This document shows positions 19,993-29,901 of a stretch of 64,000 bases of DNA, in pieces; position 1 is the first letter of the stretch; the number at the start of each line of letters is the position of its first letter. The stretch covers positions 31,204 to 95,203 of the forward strand of contig JACPOC010000044.1 in assembly GCA_016185125.1 (NCBI GenBank). Direction: 5' to 3'. The notes beneath the pieces were generated by a model. The model saw only the letters and a program-made list of their open reading frames with translations. It made no database searches and was not told the origin of the DNA. The translations under genes were made by a program, and so were the position numbers. This DNA is from Bacteroidota bacterium. GTDB taxonomy: Bacteria; Bacteroidota; Bacteroidia; B-17B0; Aurantibacillaceae.

Positions 19993-21706
19993 TTTTTTAG
20001 TTTTAGGTTTAATTACTCTAATTGCAGGAATAATTTTTATTCCATTTATTGGTAATTGTCCCTTATTTGACTGGGATGAGATCAATTTTGCAGAGTGTGC
20101 CCGCGAAATGCTGGTGTCAGGAAATTACGCTGAAGTGCAATTAAATTATTTACCCTTTTGGGAAAAGCCCCCACTTTTTATCTGGATGCAAGCCGCCAGC
20201 ATGAATGTATTTGGAATCAACGAATTCGCAGCGCGTTTTCCGAATGCTGTTTGTAGCATAATCACATTTATCGTGTTATTTTTAATTGGAAAAAAGTTTT
20301 ACTCAAAAAAATTCGGAATCCTTTGGTGTTTGGTTTATTCTGCCACTATTTTACCGCATTTATTTTTTAAATCAGGCATAATTGATCCATGGTTTAACCT
20401 TTTTATATTTTTATCAATTTACAATATTATTTTATTCATTAATAATCCAATTGGCTTAAAAGAAATTTTAAACGGATTACTTGCCGGATTATTTTTAGGT
20501 TTGGCAGTATTAACAAAAGGCCCGGCAGCTATAATTATAGTAATATTAACCCTTTTAGCCTTTGTAATATGGAATAAAAATTTTAAGGTCTTCTTAACAA
20601 AAGCATTTTTTGTTTTTACATTAACAACCCTATTTGTTTCCTGCTCGTGGTTTATTTTTGAATGGCTAAGGGGCAATGGTCAGGTAATAAAAGAGTTTGT
20701 TACTTACCAAATAAGGTTATTTGAAACAGGCGATTCCGGACACGACGGGCCGTTTTTTTATCACGCTCTTGTACTTTTACTTGGATGTTTCCCTGCTTCC
20801 TTTTTATTTATTGCCGGTTATCGCAACACCCAAGGGCTCACGCCTTTTCAATTACTCTTCCGAAAATTTATCATCTGTTTATTTTGGATTGTTTTAATTC
20901 TTTTTTCCATTGTAAAAACTAAAATTGTACATTATTCTTCCTTATGTTATTTTCCTTTAACATTTGTAGCTGCACTTGCCATCACACATAATTGTTCACG
21001 CTTAACCTTCAATAATATTATCAAAATATTTTATTGGCTCATCACTCTGTTAATTACCATTGCATTTATAAGCCTCGGGTTTATAAATTATTTTAAGCAA
21101 TATTTGATTAACGGCACTTTAATTGAGGATGGATTCGCCCGCGAAAACCTAAAAGCAAATGTTCATTGGTCAGGTTTTGAATCACTTTTGGGGATTATTT
21201 TACTCACTTCTTTGTGGCTGATTTTCAGGGGAATAACCCAAAAAAACTTAAAATTTATTTATTCAGGCTTTGGCATTTCTTTACTCTTCATTTACCTTTC
21301 CATAAATGTTCTGGTACCTAAAATTGAACAATACACCCAGCACTCTGCTATCGAATTTTATAAAGCGTGCTCCACTCAAAAGTGCTATGTAGAAACGCAT
21401 CATTTTAAAAGTTATGCCTATCTTTTTTATTCTCAACGGCAACCGCAAGATTATACCAATCCCGATCAGATAAAAAGCATTAAAATTTATTTAGACAATG
21501 CTGAAAAAGAGGGACATTCTCGCTTCACTTCTTTTCCAAATGCCAACGGCGCATGGATGAAAGAGGGGAAAATTGATCGTCCCGCTTACCTTGTTTGTAA
21601 AAAAACTGATGAAAAAGAACTCTTTACTAATCTTTCATTAAAAAAATTATACGATAAAAATGGCTTTTCTTTCTTTGTAAGAATGCCTTATAAACCTGCC
21701 AAATAG
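19970..21706 (+). CDS. GT39/ArnT-like polyprenyl-sugar glycosyltransferase, probable CTG start
   Basis: This multi-helix membrane transferase moves a sugar from a polyprenyl phosphate carrier. The N-terminal loop holds FDWDEINFAECAREML with the catalytic Asp-Glu pair, then FWEKPPLFIWMQA and FAARFPNA, then about ten membrane helices. The first ATG (20108) would cut off the first helix and the DWDE motif. The frame is open back to 19958 with no ATG, GTG or TTG, so CTG at 19970, giving NQLLKNNFLVLGLITLIAG, is the best start. It overlaps the PAP2 stop by 23 bases. The acceptor (lipid A or protein) is unknown. Confidence 0.85.
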   Translation: MNQLLKNNFLVLGLITLIAGIIFIPFIGNCPLFDWDEINFAECAREMLVSGNYAEVQLNYLPFWEKPPLFIWMQAASMNVFGINEFAARFPNAVCSIITFIVLFLIGKKFYSKKFGILWCLVYSATILPHLFFKSGIIDPWFNLFIFLSIYNIILFINNPIGLKEILNGLLAGLFLGLAVLTKGPAAIIIVILTLLAFVIWNKNFKVFLTKAFFVFTLTTLFVSCSWFIFEWLRGNGQVIKEFVTYQIRLFETGDSGHDGPFFYHALVLLLGCFPASFLFIAGYRNTQGLTPFQLLFRKFIICLFWIVLILFSIVKTKIVHYSSLCYFPLTFVAALAITHNCSRLTFNNIIKIFYWLITLLITIAFISLGFINYFKQYLINGTLIEDGFARENLKANVHWSGFESLLGIILLTSLWLIFRGITQKNLKFIYSGFGISLLFIYLSINVLVPKIEQYTQHSAIEFYKACSTQKCYVETHHFKSYAYLFYSQRQPQDYTNPDQIKSIKIYLDNAEKEGHSRFTSFPNANGAWMKEGKIDRPAYLVCKKTDEKELFTNLSLKKLYDKNGFSFFVRMPYKPAK

Positions 21707-21759
21707 TCTACTTTATGCTAATGGCACAGATTATGTTTAACTAATAAAAATTGATTATT

Positions 21760-24195
21760 ATGGCTTTTGGGGATTTAGATGAATTAGGTATAAAAACAGG
21801 GATAGAAGACGATTCGGATTTTATCCCCCTCTTAAGCGCTGAGGATGAGGACTATATGCAGAATGAAAAAATACCGGACATTCTGCCAATATTGCCGTTA
21901 CGTAACACAGTTCTTTTTCCGGGTGTTGTAATCCCTATTACCGTTGGAAGAGATAAATCCATTCAACTGATTAGAGATTACAACAAAGGAGATAAAACAA
22001 TTGGAGTTGTAGCGCAAAAAAGCGATAACATCGAAGAGCCTGCCGCCGACGACCTTCATACCGTAGGAACTGTGGCTTTTATTATAAAAATGCTTAGGAT
22101 GCCCGATGGAAATACAACTATTATCATTCAGGGAAAACGCCGTTTTAAAATTGATAAATTTATTCAAACAGAACCTTATCACAAGGCAAGAGTAAGTGCT
22201 TTTGATGAAGAAAAACCTTTAAAAACCGATCAGGAATTTCAGGCAATTATTTCAAATTTAAAAGAAACTTCGGTACAAATCGTAAAACTTTCACCTAACA
22301 TTCCAAGCGACGCAGGTTTTGCCATAAACAACATTGATAGCCCTACTTTTTTGGTGAATTTTATTTCATCAAACATGAGTGCCAAAACCGATGAAAAGCA
22401 AAAAATGCTGGAGGTACCCAATTTAAAAGAGCGTAGTTTATTGGTGCTTGAATTTCTGAACAAAGAATTTCAGATGCTGGAACTTCGCAGTCAGATCCAG
22501 AATAAAACAAAAATGGATCTGGATAAACAGCAGCGCGAATATTTTTTGAATCAGCAGATAAAAACCATTCAGGAAGAATTAGGCGGCAATAATTTTGAGC
22601 AGGAGATTAACGAATACAAAGAAAAAGCCAAAGCAAAAAAATGGAATGAAAACGTTCATGAAATTTTTGAAAAACAAATAGCCAAACTCCAACGCATGAA
22701 TCCAAATGCGGCGGAATACGGCATTCAAACCAATTATATAGAATTGCTTTTGGAGTTACCATGGAATGAATTGACTCAGGATAATTTTGATCTCAAACAT
22801 GCGGAAGAAATTTTAGATGAAGATCATTTTGGCTTGGAGAAAGTAAAAGAACGCATCATTGAACATCTTGCGGTTTTAAAATTAAAGGGAAATTTAAAAT
22901 CGCCCATTATTTGTTTGTATGGCCCTCCGGGAGTGGGTAAAACTTCTTTAGGAAAAAGTATTGCTAAAGCTCTCAATAGAAAATACGTTCGCATGAGCCT
23001 GGGTGGATTAAAAGATGAAAGCGAAATTCGTGGACATCGCAAAACATATATCGGTGCAATGCCTGGAAGAATACTTCAAAATCTTAAAAAAGTTCAATCT
23101 TCCAACCCGGTTTTTATTTTAGATGAAATTGATAAAGTAGGAAGCGATTATCATGGCGACCCTTCCTCTGCATTATTGGAAGTTTTAGATCCGGAACAAA
23201 ATTCAACTTTTTACGATAATTTTTTAGAGTTGGATTACGATTTGAGTAAAGTAATGTTCATCGCCACCTGTAATAACCTTTCAGGTATTCAGCCGGCTTT
23301 ACGCGACCGAATGGAAATTATTGAAGTAAACGGTTATACCATTGAAGAAAAACTAGAGATTGCCAAACGCCATCTAATTCCTAAACAAATAGAAGAAAGC
23401 GGTTTAAAAAAATCTCAATTGAAAATTACTGACAAGGTTCTTGAATTTATGATTGACACTTATACTGCAGAAAGTGGCGTAAGAAATCTTGAAAAAAGAA
23501 TATCAAAGATTGCCCGACATTCGGCTGTTCACATTGCTAAAAACGAAGATATTCCAAAACTCACCGAAGAAGAAATCATTCAGATCTTAGGCCCCTCGCA
23601 TATTCGCGATAAATACCAAGGCAATGATTTGGCGGGTGTTGTAACCGGTTTGGCATGGACTCAGGTGGGCGGAGAAATTTTATTTATTGAAACAAGCTTA
23701 AGCAAAAGCAAAACAGCTAAATTAACATTAACAGGTAATTTAGGTGAAGTAATGAAAGAGAGCGCCGTGCTTGCTCTTGAATATTTAAAAGCGCATCCGC
23801 ATTTGCTCGATATTGATCCTGTAATGTTTGAAGAATACAATATTCATATTCACATTCCTGAAGGTGCTACGCCAAAAGACGGTCCCAGTGCGGGAGTTGC
23901 AATGCTTACTTCTATAGCAAGTGCGTTTACTAAACGTAAAGTAAAAAAAGCGCTAGCCATGACAGGAGAAATTACTCTTCGCGGAAAAGTATTGCCTGTG
24001 GGCGGAATAAAAGAAAAAATTCTTGCTGCAAAAAGAGCTGGCATTAAAGAAATTATTTTATGCGAAGATAACCGCAAAGACGTGGAATATATTAAGCAAG
24101 ATTATTTAAAAGGACTTTCCTTTAACTATGTAAAACAAATGGAAGAAGTTTTAAAACTGGCTCTTTTAAAGGAAAAAGAAAAGAGTAACTTTTAA
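21760..24195 (+). CDS. lon: ATP-dependent protease Lon
   Basis: This is a cytosolic AAA+ serine protease. The LON substrate-binding domain (about 40-245) is followed by the AAA+ module with Walker A GPPGVGKTS (388-396) and Walker B FILDEIDKVG. The C-terminal protease has the catalytic dyad Ser710 (KDGPSAG) and Lys753 (IKEKILAAKRA). The ATG at 21760 gives MAFGDLDELG; an in-frame TTG at 21751 adds three residues and is less likely. At 811 residues it has family length. It is followed eight bases later by a GT4 gene. A separate LON-domain-only protein occurs at 42788. Confidence 0.97.
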   Translation: MAFGDLDELGIKTGIEDDSDFIPLLSAEDEDYMQNEKIPDILPILPLRNTVLFPGVVIPITVGRDKSIQLIRDYNKGDKTIGVVAQKSDNIEEPAADDLHTVGTVAFIIKMLRMPDGNTTIIIQGKRRFKIDKFIQTEPYHKARVSAFDEEKPLKTDQEFQAIISNLKETSVQIVKLSPNIPSDAGFAINNIDSPTFLVNFISSNMSAKTDEKQKMLEVPNLKERSLLVLEFLNKEFQMLELRSQIQNKTKMDLDKQQREYFLNQQIKTIQEELGGNNFEQEINEYKEKAKAKKWNENVHEIFEKQIAKLQRMNPNAAEYGIQTNYIELLLELPWNELTQDNFDLKHAEEILDEDHFGLEKVKERIIEHLAVLKLKGNLKSPIICLYGPPGVGKTSLGKSIAKALNRKYVRMSLGGLKDESEIRGHRKTYIGAMPGRILQNLKKVQSSNPVFILDEIDKVGSDYHGDPSSALLEVLDPEQNSTFYDNFLELDYDLSKVMFIATCNNLSGIQPALRDRMEIIEVNGYTIEEKLEIAKRHLIPKQIEESGLKKSQLKITDKVLEFMIDTYTAESGVRNLEKRISKIARHSAVHIAKNEDIPKLTEEEIIQILGPSHIRDKYQGNDLAGVVTGLAWTQVGGEILFIETSLSKSKTAKLTLTGNLGEVMKESAVLALEYLKAHPHLLDIDPVMFEEYNIHIHIPEGATPKDGPSAGVAMLTSIASAFTKRKVKKALAMTGEITLRGKVLPVGGIKEKILAAKRAGIKEIILCEDNRKDVEYIKQDYLKGLSFNYVKQMEEVLKLALLKEKEKSNF

Positions 24196-24202
24196 TTTTC
24201 TT

Positions 24203-25510
24203 GTGAAAAAAATTTTAATACTAACTTATTATTGGCCTCCCGGAGGCGGCGCCGGTGTTCAGCGCTGGCTGAAGTTTGTAAAATATTTTCGCGAGTTTGG
24301 ATGGGAACCAATTGTTTACACAGCACTCAATGGCGAAATGCCGGTAATTGATGAAAGCTTAAAAAAAGATATTCCAAAAAACTTAACCGTTTTAAAAACT
24401 TCCATTTGGGAACCTTACAGCATTTATAAAAAATTTATCGGCAGAAAAAAAAGCGATAAAATAAATGCTTCTTTTTTAAGTGAGAATAAAAAGCCGGGAA
24501 TTACAGAAAAAATTAGCGTCTTTATCCGCGGAAATTTTTTTATACCTGATGCCCGAAAATTTTGGATAAAACCAAGTGTTCCTTATTTGGTTGACTATAT
24601 TCAAAAATACAGCATTACACATGTTATTAGCTCCGGCCCGCCGCACAGCATGCACATGATTGGCTTGGGCATCAAACAAAAACTTCCGCAAGTAAAATGG
24701 GTGGCAGATTTTCGTGACCCATGGACCAATATTGATTTTTATGAAAAATTAATGCTTACCAAGCGTTCAGATAAAAAACATCATCAAATGGAATTAGATG
24801 TGCTGCAAAATGCAGATCTTGTTTTAAGCATCGGAAAAACCATGAATGATGAATTTGCCGAAATGTTAAGAAACTCTACCGGAAAATCATCTGATAAGTT
24901 TAAAGTGCTTACCAATGGCTTTGATGAAGAGGACACAAAAACAGGCATCTTAAAAAAGGATACCAAATTCAGCATGGCGCACGTCGGAACTTTGGTGAAA
25001 GACAGAAATCCTGTGGCTTTATGGAAAGTTCTTAAAAAATTGGTTTCTGAGAACTCAGAATTTGCAATGCAACTTGAACTTAAATTAGTCGGAAAAATTG
25101 ATATTGCAGTAAAAGAAGAGATTGAGAAATACGGTCTTAGTGCTTATGTATCCAAAATAGATTATTTACCGCACGATGAAGTTATAAAAGAACAGCAACG
25201 ATCAAAAGTGTTATTGTTGTTGGTAAATGATACAAAAAATGCCAAGGGAATTTTAACCGGTAAGTTTTTTGAGTATATGGCTGCGGGCACACCTGTTCTT
25301 GCCATTGGACCTGTTAATGGCGATCTTGCAAAAATTATAAAAGAAACTAATTGCGGATTGATCAGTGATTTTAAAGATGAGTTGAGCCTCGAAAAAAACA
25401 TCTTACAGCTTTTTCAGGATCAAGGCATAAATCATAATAAGGAAACTATTTCTAAATACAGTCGAAAAAATTTAACCAAAGAACTTGCCGAATTATTAAA
25501 AAACGTTTAA
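24203..25510 (+). CDS. Glycosyltransferase family 4-like protein
   Basis: This GT-B enzyme starts at a GTG. The N-terminal acceptor domain begins ILTYYWPPGGGAGVQRWLKF and contains VISSGPPHSMHMIG and WVADFRDPWTN. The C-terminal donor domain has AHVGTLVKDRNP, LVGKIDIAVKEEI and KGILTGKFFEYMAAGTPVLA. The GKFFEYMAAG region carries the expected donor-binding Glu. Family members transfer nucleotide-linked sugars in polysaccharide or LPS synthesis; the substrate cannot be told from sequence. It follows lon by eight bases and converges with hemL at 25514. Confidence 0.9.
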   Translation: MKKILILTYYWPPGGGAGVQRWLKFVKYFREFGWEPIVYTALNGEMPVIDESLKKDIPKNLTVLKTSIWEPYSIYKKFIGRKKSDKINASFLSENKKPGITEKISVFIRGNFFIPDARKFWIKPSVPYLVDYIQKYSITHVISSGPPHSMHMIGLGIKQKLPQVKWVADFRDPWTNIDFYEKLMLTKRSDKKHHQMELDVLQNADLVLSIGKTMNDEFAEMLRNSTGKSSDKFKVLTNGFDEEDTKTGILKKDTKFSMAHVGTLVKDRNPVALWKVLKKLVSENSEFAMQLELKLVGKIDIAVKEEIEKYGLSAYVSKIDYLPHDEVIKEQQRSKVLLLLVNDTKNAKGILTGKFFEYMAAGTPVLAIGPVNGDLAKIIKETNCGLISDFKDELSLEKNILQLFQDQGINHNKETISKYSRKNLTKELAELLKNV

Positions 25511-25513
25511 GAT

Positions 25514-26797
25514 TTAATTTAACTTCTTCAAACCAATCCCAAAAGCTTTAATGGTTTTATCAAGATCTTCATAAGAATGCGCGCTGCTTAAAAAACCAAC
25601 TTCATAACCGCTGGGCCCAAGATAAACGCCGTTTTCGAGTAAGGAATGATATAAAATTTTAAAATAACTCATGCTGTTAGGATCAATATCATCTGCCGAA
25701 GTGATTGTTTTTTTATCCGTAAAAGCAATCCAGAAAATCGACCCTAATTTAAACATCTTAAAGAGTTTAAAAGAGTTTAATTTCATTATTCCATCCACTA
25801 AATAATTTGTTTTAGCCTCCAGATCATTGTAAAAATTGTTTGCTAAACATTGCGAGAGCTGCGCAATTCCCGCACTCATGGCTACCGGATTACCGCTTAA
25901 AGTTCCTGCCTGGTAAACCGCGCCTTCGGGAGAAACGCAACTCATAATCTCCTTGCTGGCACCATACGCACCCACAGGAAAGCCACCGCCTATAATTTTG
26001 CCATACGTAATAATGTCGGGCTTTATATTAAATAATCCAGCTGCGCCGCAAAAACTTAAACGGAAACCGCTAATTACTTCGTCAAATAATAATAAGGTTT
26101 TATTTTCTGTGCAAATTATCCTTAAAAATTCCAGAAACTCTTTTCCCTGCAATAATAAGCCATTATTGGCAGGCACGGGCTCTATAATTACACAGGCAAT
26201 TTCATTTTTAAATTTCAAAAATGCTTCTTTCACCGCCTCTTTATTGTGAAGAGGAACGCTGATGGTTTCATTCACAAAACTTGCGGGAACACCGTCACTG
26301 CTCGAATTCCCAAACGTAACCAAACCGCTTCCCGCCTTAACCAATAAAGAATCAGCGTGACCGTGATAACAACCTTCGAATTTTAATATTTTATCCCGCT
26401 TTGTAAAACCTCGCGCTAATCTAATCGCACTCATCACTGCTTCCGTGCCACTGCTTACAAATCTTAATTTTTCAATAAATTTATTATTAGATAAGATCAG
26501 ATTCGCTAACTCATTTTCCAAACGTGTAGGAGCCCCAAATGACGTTCCGTTACGCATGGTTTTATCAACAGCATTTAATACGGTATTGTTGGCGTGACCT
26601 AAAATTAACGGTCCCCAGCTGCAGCAAAAATCAATATACTCGTTTCCGTCAACATCCCAAATATGCGAACCTTTTCCTTTTTCAATAAATAAAGGATTGC
26701 CTCCCACGCTTCTGAAAGCTCGTACCGGCGAATTTACTCCTCCCGGAAAATAGTTTTTAGCCTTTTCAAAAAGTTCAGCTGATTTTTTAGTTGTCAT
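25514..26797 (-). CDS. hemL: Glutamate-1-semialdehyde 2,1-aminomutase
   Basis: This PLP enzyme makes 5-aminolevulinate in the C5 heme pathway. Fold type I aminotransferase signature residues are visible: FPGGVNSPVRAF, FVSSGTEAVMSAIRLARGFT, LFDEVISGFR, and the PLP Lys267 in DIITYGKIIGGGFPVGAYG. The 427 residues match HemL. The ATG at 26797 starts four bases after a consensus -7 box, so the mRNA is probably leaderless. No other hem genes are nearby. Confidence 0.97.
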   Translation of the reverse strand: MTTKKSAELFEKAKNYFPGGVNSPVRAFRSVGGNPLFIEKGKGSHIWDVDGNEYIDFCCSWGPLILGHANNTVLNAVDKTMRNGTSFGAPTRLENELANLILSNNKFIEKLRFVSSGTEAVMSAIRLARGFTKRDKILKFEGCYHGHADSLLVKAGSGLVTFGNSSSDGVPASFVNETISVPLHNKEAVKEAFLKFKNEIACVIIEPVPANNGLLLQGKEFLEFLRIICTENKTLLLFDEVISGFRLSFCGAAGLFNIKPDIITYGKIIGGGFPVGAYGASKEIMSCVSPEGAVYQAGTLSGNPVAMSAGIAQLSQCLANNFYNDLEAKTNYLVDGIMKLNSFKLFKMFKLGSIFWIAFTDKKTITSADDIDPNSMSYFKILYHSLLENGVYLGPSGYEVGFLSSAHSYEDLDKTIKAFGIGLKKLN

Positions 26798-26801
26798 GCC
26801 G

Positions 26802-26809
26802 CAAAATTA
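26802..26809 (-). promoter_or_regulatory. -7 promoter element (TAATTTTG) for hemL
   Basis: On the minus strand the exact TAnnTTTG box lies four bases before the hemL ATG. A TTG (-33 element) is found 20 bases upstream of it. The predicted transcription start coincides with the ATG. Confidence 0.7.
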
Positions 26810-26939
26810 GGACTTATCGTTATCAACACCAAGGTTTTTTAAATGAGACATCTCACCCAAAAACTGTTAAATGAAGGTGTAAAATTTATTTTCTATTTTT
26901 ATGGTCTCAAAATTGCATACTTTTAATTAAACTATTTAT

Positions 26940-27455
26940 ATGAAACAATTAGCTTTTTCCTTTTTACTTCTCACAGCATTTACTTTTACAACTTTTGCGG
27001 GCGATGGGGATAAAATTCCAACTGCCACCGTAAAAAAATTAGATGGAAGTACGGTTAATTCCAACACTTTTTCAAACAACGGAAAGCCAATGATTATCAG
27101 CTTTTGGGCAACCTGGTGCAAGCCATGCAAAAAAGAATTAGATGCTATTGCTGAAAATTACGCAGAGTGGACAAAAGAAACAGGTGTTAAATTAATTGCT
27201 GTAAGTATTGATGATGCCCGCAGTTCAGGTAAAGTGGTTACAGAAGTTAAAAACAAAGGCTGGAAGTATGAGTTTTATATAGACGAAAATCAGGACTTTA
27301 AACGCGCCATGAATGTTAACAATGTTCCGCATACGTTTATTGTGGATGGAAGCGGTAAAATAGTTTGGAGCCATAATTCCTATTCAGAGGGCGATAAAGA
27401 CAAGTTGTATGAAAACATTAAAAAAGTGATTAAAGGCGAAAAGCTTGATCATTAG
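26940..27455 (+). CDS. TlpA-like periplasmic thioredoxin-fold protein
   Basis: A signal peptide (AFSFLLLTAFTFTTFAG) leads into a TlpA/AhpC-TSA-type domain. The redox motif is WATWCKPC (Cys60 and Cys63), followed by VKLIAVSIDDARSS and the cis-Pro strand NNVPHTFIVDGSGKIVWSH. Periplasmic TlpA proteins reduce disulfides, for example in cytochrome c maturation or on secreted proteins. The gene is monocistronic by appearance. At 171 residues it lacks the extra N-terminal domain found in many Bacteroidota TlpA proteins. Confidence 0.92.
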   Translation: MKQLAFSFLLLTAFTFTTFAGDGDKIPTATVKKLDGSTVNSNTFSNNGKPMIISFWATWCKPCKKELDAIAENYAEWTKETGVKLIAVSIDDARSSGKVVTEVKNKGWKYEFYIDENQDFKRAMNVNNVPHTFIVDGSGKIVWSHNSYSEGDKDKLYENIKKVIKGEKLDH

Positions 27456-27552
27456 CCTGAATTATTTTATAACTATGCTGCAAGCACAAAATTCTTAGTG
27501 ATTCTTACTCTTTAAAATTCTTCTTCATAGCGTTTTTAATTAAAATAGTTAT

Positions 27553-27560
27553 TAGATTTG
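27553..27560 (+). promoter_or_regulatory. -7 promoter element (TAGATTTG) for the aminotransferase gene
   Basis: Exact TAnnTTTG match 12 bases before the ATG at 27573. Its last three bases belong to the in-frame TTG region at 27558, which argues against a start there. Confidence 0.55.
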
Positions 27561-27572
27561 TTCAAATTAATT

Positions 27573-28769
27573 ATGCCACAATTATCAGATAGAGTTAACC
27601 AAATTTCCGAGTCGCAAACAATTGCCATGGCCCGCAAAAGCCGTGAATTAAAAGCGCAGGGAGTTGATATAATAAGTTTAAGTTTGGGTGAACCCGACTT
27701 TCCTACTCCGCAAATTATTAAGGATACCGCCAAACAAGCAATCGATGAAAATTACAGTTATTACACCCACGTTTCAGGTTATCTCGAATTAAGGCAAGCG
27801 GTTTGTGAAAAATTTAAACGCGATAATAATATATCTCATACCCCCGATGAAATAGTTGTTTCTACAGGAGCAAAACAAAGCATTGCAAATTTGGTTCTTT
27901 GTCTTATTAATGAGGGCGATGAAGTAATTATTCCATCCCCTTATTGGGTAAGCTATGTTGAGTTACTGAAGCTTGCGGGTGGCGTACCGGTGATTATTGA
28001 AACGCAGATCGAATCTGATTTTAAAATGTCACCTAAAGAACTGGAGGCAGCAATCACACCAAAAACAAAAATGATTATGATGAGCACGCCTTGTAATCCA
28101 ACAGGAAGTGTGTATTCTAAAGAGGAATTAAAAGCCCTTGCCGAAGTAGTTATTCAACATAACGAGCTTTATATCCTGAGTGATGAAATTTACGAACATA
28201 TTAATTTTGCAGGCGGACACGAAAGTTTTGCGCAGTTTGATTTTATTAAAGATCGTGTAATTACAATCAACGGAGTTTCAAAAGGTTTTGCCATGACCGG
28301 TTGGCGCGGAGGAATTATGGCTGCTCCTAAATGGATTGCTGAGGCCTGCGATAAAATGCAAGGGCAGTTTACATCCGCTACATCAAGCATTACTCAAAAA
28401 GCCATTCATAAAGCAATGACGCTTGATTATGAAACTTACATTAAACCCATGCGTGATGCTTTTTTACAACGAAGAGATCTGGTTTTAAAATTAATGAAAG
28501 ATATTCCCGGTTTAAAAACTAACGTTCCTCAGGGTGCATTTTATGTCTATCCGGAAATAAGTTCTTATTTTGGAAAAAAGTATGATAAATACACCATCAA
28601 TAGCGGCACTGATCTTTCCATGTTTCTGTTAGATGTTGCGCATGTAGCATTAGTTCCCGGCGCGGCTTTTGGCAGCGATAAATATATCCGTTTTTCTTAT
28701 GCCACCAGCGAAGACAATTTAAAAGAGGCTCTGAGAAGAATGAAAGAAGCATTAGCAAAACTCCAGTAA
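27573..28769 (+). CDS. Aspartate aminotransferase (class I, AspB/AatA type)
   Basis: This PLP aminotransferase interconverts aspartate and 2-oxoglutarate with oxaloacetate and glutamate. Motifs include ISLSLGEPDFPTP, YYTHVSGYLELR, STPCNPTGSVYSKEE, YILSDEIYEHI and the PLP Lys237 in NGVSKGFAMTGWRGG; the last is typical of the Ib subgroup. A C-terminal FVYPEIS-type segment and FRFSYATSEDNLKEAL-like end are present. The ATG at 27573 (MPQLSDRVNQ) is the family start. The heptose kinase gene follows seven bases later. Substrate range within subgroup Ib is uncertain. Confidence 0.93.
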   Translation: MPQLSDRVNQISESQTIAMARKSRELKAQGVDIISLSLGEPDFPTPQIIKDTAKQAIDENYSYYTHVSGYLELRQAVCEKFKRDNNISHTPDEIVVSTGAKQSIANLVLCLINEGDEVIIPSPYWVSYVELLKLAGGVPVIIETQIESDFKMSPKELEAAITPKTKMIMMSTPCNPTGSVYSKEELKALAEVVIQHNELYILSDEIYEHINFAGGHESFAQFDFIKDRVITINGVSKGFAMTGWRGGIMAAPKWIAEACDKMQGQFTSATSSITQKAIHKAMTLDYETYIKPMRDAFLQRRDLVLKLMKDIPGLKTNVPQGAFYVYPEISSYFGKKYDKYTINSGTDLSMFLLDVAHVALVPGAAFGSDKYIRFSYATSEDNLKEALRRMKEALAKLQ

Positions 28770-28776
28770 ATTATTA

Positions 28777-29793
28777 ATGAAAAAATTTTCGGTTAAAAAA
28801 GATCATATCCGCGATTTATTTAAATCCTTCAACAATTTAAATGTTTTAATTATTGGCGATGTGATGATTGATAGTTATCTGTGGGGAAAAGTTAATAGGA
28901 TTTCCCCGGAAGCGCCGGTACCAATTGTAACAGTTTCTAAAAAGGAAAGGCGCCTTGGAGGAGCTGCTAACGTAGCGTTAAATATTCAAGCTCTTGGAGC
29001 CAATCCTATTCTTTGTTCAGTGGTGGGTGTAGATCACGAAGGACTTGCTTTTCTGGATCTTCTTAAAAATCAAAAATTAAGTCAAAAAGGTATTTTAAAA
29101 TGCCGCGACCGGATTACTACCGTAAAAACAAGGGTTATTGGTAATAATTCGCAACTTTTACGTGTGGACGAAGAAGTGGAAACTGAAATTGAGCCTTCTG
29201 AAACGCAGCAACTACTCACATTAATTTCGTATATCATTCAACACGATAAAATTGATGTGATTATTTTTGAAGATTATAACAAAGGACTCATCACTCCCAA
29301 ATTAATTAATAAAGTTGTTGAACTTGCCAGAAGCAAAGATATTCCAACCTGTGTTGATCCTAAGAAGAAAAACTTTCATTCTTATAAAGGTGTAAGCTTA
29401 TTTAAGCCTAATTTAAAAGAATTAAAAGAAGGATTAAAGCTGGATATCCAAGGGGCAAATATCCGCGAACTTCAGCGCGCAGTAAGCAGTTTCCGCGTAA
29501 AGCAAAAAGCCGAAACAATTTTGGTAACTCTTGCCGAAAAAGGAATTATTACTAATTCACGCAAAGTAAAGGAACATATTGCCGCTCATGTAAGAAGCAT
29601 TACAGATGTAAGCGGCGCCGGTGATACCGTTATTAGCGTAGCTTCCTTATGTCGTGCGCTCGAATGCCGAGAAGAACTTACAGCCGCACTCGCAAATCTT
29701 TCCGGAGGTTTGGTGTGCGAACAAGTTGGCGTTGTGCCAATTAATAAAGCTGAGTTGCTGGAAGAAGCATTGAAGTTGGATTTTGTAAAATAA
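28777..29793 (+). CDS. D-glycero-beta-D-manno-heptose-7-phosphate kinase domain protein (RfaE1/HldA-like)
   Basis: This PfkB-fold kinase phosphorylates heptose 7-phosphate at C1 for ADP-heptose synthesis. It has DVMIDSYLWGKVNRISPEAP, RRLGGAANVALNI, DYNKGLITPKL, and the PfkB signature DVSGAGDTVISVASL with the catalytic Asp. Only the kinase half is present (338 residues); the HldE nucleotidyltransferase half is absent and must be elsewhere. It lies seven bases after the aminotransferase gene. The link to LPS is inferred from family knowledge. Confidence 0.9.
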   Translation: MKKFSVKKDHIRDLFKSFNNLNVLIIGDVMIDSYLWGKVNRISPEAPVPIVTVSKKERRLGGAANVALNIQALGANPILCSVVGVDHEGLAFLDLLKNQKLSQKGILKCRDRITTVKTRVIGNNSQLLRVDEEVETEIEPSETQQLLTLISYIIQHDKIDVIIFEDYNKGLITPKLINKVVELARSKDIPTCVDPKKKNFHSYKGVSLFKPNLKELKEGLKLDIQGANIRELQRAVSSFRVKQKAETILVTLAEKGIITNSRKVKEHIAAHVRSITDVSGAGDTVISVASLCRALECREELTAALANLSGGLVCEQVGVVPINKAELLEEALKLDFVK

Positions 29794-29794
29794 A

Positions 29795-29893
29795 TATTCA
29801 CCGCAAAAGAATATAAGACACAGAGAAAAAAATATTAAATATACCAGATTATAAAATCAAACGAATAACCTCAGTACGCTCCTTTCTCTGTGG
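29795..29893. repeat. Dispersed inverted-repeat remnant (CACCGCAAA...CTCTGTGG type)
   Basis: The left arm CACAGAGAAA (29819-29828) is complementary to TTTCTCTGTG (29883-29892). The flanking CACCGCAAAAGAA and CTCTGTGGT resemble a REP-like intergenic repeat known from many genomes. It fills the space between the heptose kinase and the methyltransferase genes. Confidence 0.5.
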
Positions 29894-29901
29894 TAAAAAA
29901 A

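Noticed and set aside
19958..21706. PAP2-GT39 fusion by programmed frameshift
   Set aside because: The transferase has a normal-length N-terminus beginning at the CTG, and no slippery heptamer with a clear stimulator was seen; coupled initiation is simpler.
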